A stretch of DNA of 64,000 nt from an uncultured Gammaproteobacteria bacterium (lineage in GTDB: Bacteria > Pseudomonadota > Gammaproteobacteria > Steroidobacterales > Foliamicaceae). The notes beneath the pieces are model-generated. The model saw nothing but the letters and a program-made list of their open reading frames with translations, ran no database searches and was not told the origin of the DNA. This document shows, one piece after another, positions 62,759 to 64,000 of the stretch. Numbering within the stretch: the stretch's first letter is position 1; each line of letters starts with the position of its first letter. The DNA lies in contig OX639965.1 in NCBI GenBank assembly GCA_951828235.1, positions 62,001-126,000 of the forward strand, written 5' to 3'. Made by a program: the position numbers and the translations under genes.

Positions 62759-63688
62759 ATGACTCAGCTTCCGGCCAGCGGCATCAACCGGCGAACGCTG
62801 CTCGCGGGAGTGGGCGGCCTGATCAGCGGCGCCGCGTTCGCGCGCGGCCAGGCGGACGATCCGCAAACAGGCGCGTCCGAGGCCTACACGCCGGCCGGCT
62901 TTCCCCACGCCTTGCCCGCGGAAGCGCTGGAGGAACCGCTCGCCACGCTCGAGCAGCCGGGAGCGCTGGACCTCGACGATCCCCAGGGCCTTCGGCTGGC
63001 GCGCATCAAGACCTCGTTCAGCCTCAACGGCGACTACGCCTACAGCGCCTACATGACCCGGCATTTCGTCATGCCGCCGGACCGGACGCCCTACCCGCTC
63101 GTCAACGAGCTCGAACTGAACGTGTCCTTCCTCACGACCGGCGGCCCGGAGTTCCGCGAAGAATACGAGCAGGGCAAGCTGATGCTGCACGGCTCGTACA
63201 CGCGGGCATTCCTGGATGCAACCACCCTGCGCCCCGTCGACACAATCGAAGTGCCCGCCATGAACCGGGAGCTGACGCTTGCGCCCACGCAGTTCGCGCT
63301 GAGCATCCCGATGGACCTCGCCCCGGTCCCGCACGACCCCACGCTCACCGAAGATCTCAGGTGGTACCGCTTCGGCGATGACGTCCACTTCACCAACATC
63401 GCGCTTTTCACCCCCACCGAGTCGCGTCCGCCCCGCATGGATACCTCCGTGTGGCAGGTGAAGCACGCCCACCTGATGGACCCCGCGCACCTGCGGCTCA
63501 AGGCCAGCTACTCGTTCACCGCATCGTCCTACGCCGCGCTTTATGCCTGGACCGGGCTGGACGTCGACGACCCCACCCGGATCGTCACCAGCAAGGCCGG
63601 CATAAAGGTGCACACGATCGAAGAACTGCCCGCTCTGGTGCGGGAACGGATTCTCGCAAAGCACCCCGAGCGCGTGCCCCGGAAATAG
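62759..63688 (+). CDS. DUF1838 family exported protein (copy 1)
   Basis: A 309-residue protein with a Tat-type signal (INRRTLLAGVGGLISGAAFA). The body resembles DUF1838 proteins: LARIKTSFSLNGDYAYSAYM near residue 80, long beta-rich middle and WYRFGDDVHFTN. No enzyme activity is known for the family. The next gene, in the same direction 22 bases later, is a second member, so they form a tandem pair. ATG at 62759 is the only start that includes the twin arginines. Confidence 0.75.
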   Translation: MTQLPASGINRRTLLAGVGGLISGAAFARGQADDPQTGASEAYTPAGFPHALPAEALEEPLATLEQPGALDLDDPQGLRLARIKTSFSLNGDYAYSAYMTRHFVMPPDRTPYPLVNELELNVSFLTTGGPEFREEYEQGKLMLHGSYTRAFLDATTLRPVDTIEVPAMNRELTLAPTQFALSIPMDLAPVPHDPTLTEDLRWYRFGDDVHFTNIALFTPTESRPPRMDTSVWQVKHAHLMDPAHLRLKASYSFTASSYAALYAWTGLDVDDPTRIVTSKAGIKVHTIEELPALVRERILAKHPERVPRK

Positions 63689-63710
63689 CACTCGCCAAGA
63701 GGACCCTCCA

Positions 63711-64000
63711 ATGAGTGACACCAACGACATCCCCGAAATCAACGAACAGCGGCGTGACGTCGTTCGTTCGCTCAGCGCTATCGCCGGCATGACCGCCTTG
63801 AGCGGCCTGGTCCGCTCGGAGATGGCCCGGGCCCAGGAAGAAGAAAGCGACCTCCTTCCCAACGGCCTCCCCCGGTCGTCCGCGACCGCCGAACCGGCCG
63901 TCGTCGAGTTCGACCGCCCCCTGGATCTCACCGATCCGAGCGACGCCTGGTACGCCAAGATCAAGGCCACCAACAACCTGGCCGGGGCAAAGACCTATGT
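63711..64000 (+). CDS. DUF1838 family exported protein (copy 2, cut by window end)
   Basis: The first 96 residues of an open frame starting ATG at 63711 with AAGAGGA upstream. QRRDVVRSLSAIAGMTALSGL is a probable Tat signal. WYAKIKATNNLAGAKTYV matches the DUF1838 block found near residue 75-95 of the preceding protein, indicating a tandem paralogue. The rest lies beyond the window. Confidence 0.65.
   Translation, partial: MSDTNDIPEINEQRRDVVRSLSAIAGMTALSGLVRSEMARAQEEESDLLPNGLPRSSATAEPAVVEFDRPLDLTDPSDAWYAKIKATNNLAGAKTY

Noticed and set aside
1..64000. CRISPR arrays, prophage, integrase or transposase genes
   Set aside because: No regularly spaced direct repeats and no recognisable mobile-element proteins were found on either strand.

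Overview
This 64-kb window looks like a chromosomal segment of a GC-rich, Gram-negative, aerobic heterotroph. It is most likely an uncultured marine or host-associated gammaproteobacterium. This rests on three TonB-dependent receptors, lipoprotein and Tat signal peptides, a tripartite tricarboxylate transporter (TctCBA), spinster-like MFS carriers, a Cox-type molybdenum hydroxylase and hydantoinase/oxoprolinase operons. No rRNA, complete tRNA, CRISPR array, phage or transposase gene was seen. The taxonomy is an inference from gene content only.

Region 1 (1-9.4 kb) is visibly less GC-rich and is an amino-sugar locus. The plus strand carries an AgaS-type deaminase/isomerase (cut by the window edge), a ROK kinase, a NagA-type deacetylase and a TonB receptor. 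The minus strand carries a GH20 hexosaminidase followed by a GH123/DUF4091 glycosidase. The receptor and the GH20-GH123 operon share a GAAA-N-TTTC palindrome in their promoter regions. AgaS plus GH123 points to N-acetylgalactosamine at least as much as to GlcNAc.

Region 2 (9.5-18.5 kb, minus strand) reads coxG-coxS-coxL-coxM-coxD-coxE, then gdhA and a double-cupin protein. CoxL has the form II active-site loop AYRGAGR, so the substrate is not assured to be CO.

Region 3 (18.6-35 kb) holds an amidase, two MmgE/PrpD proteins, a HyuA-HyuB pair and a YrdC-like protein, then a TonB receptor, two paralogous MFS carriers flanking a VOC protein, and moeA.

Region 4 (35.2-57.9 kb) holds a third TonB receptor, three paralogous exported c-type cytochrome/beta-propeller proteins, an isochorismatase-like protein without the usual cysteine, and a nine-kilobase minus-strand operon hyuB-hyuA-TPP enzyme-acyl-CoA dehydrogenase-tctC-tctB-tctA. 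That operon is divergent from an aldehyde dehydrogenase. Two aminotransferases (class IV and class III) lie beside the propeller genes.

Region 5 (57.9-64 kb) has two divergent toxin-antitoxin modules (a complete parDE-like pair and a higBA pair with a truncated toxin), moaB, a glyoxalase II, a Tat-exported propeller protein, an alpha/beta hydrolase lacking the usual catalytic histidine, and two tandem DUF1838 proteins, the last cut by the window end.

Three kinds of non-coding repeat lie in the 12.9-59.2 kb part, and none was seen in the first 9.4 kb: a GC-rich short palindromic family (about ten copies, some inside gene ends), two hairpin elements with a shared core but unrelated perfectly pairing outer stems, and one 268-bp cloverleaf-like inverted repeat. 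These structures, the form II Cox cluster, the heme-propeller family and the hyu/TPP/Tct operon are the parts most worth follow-up.
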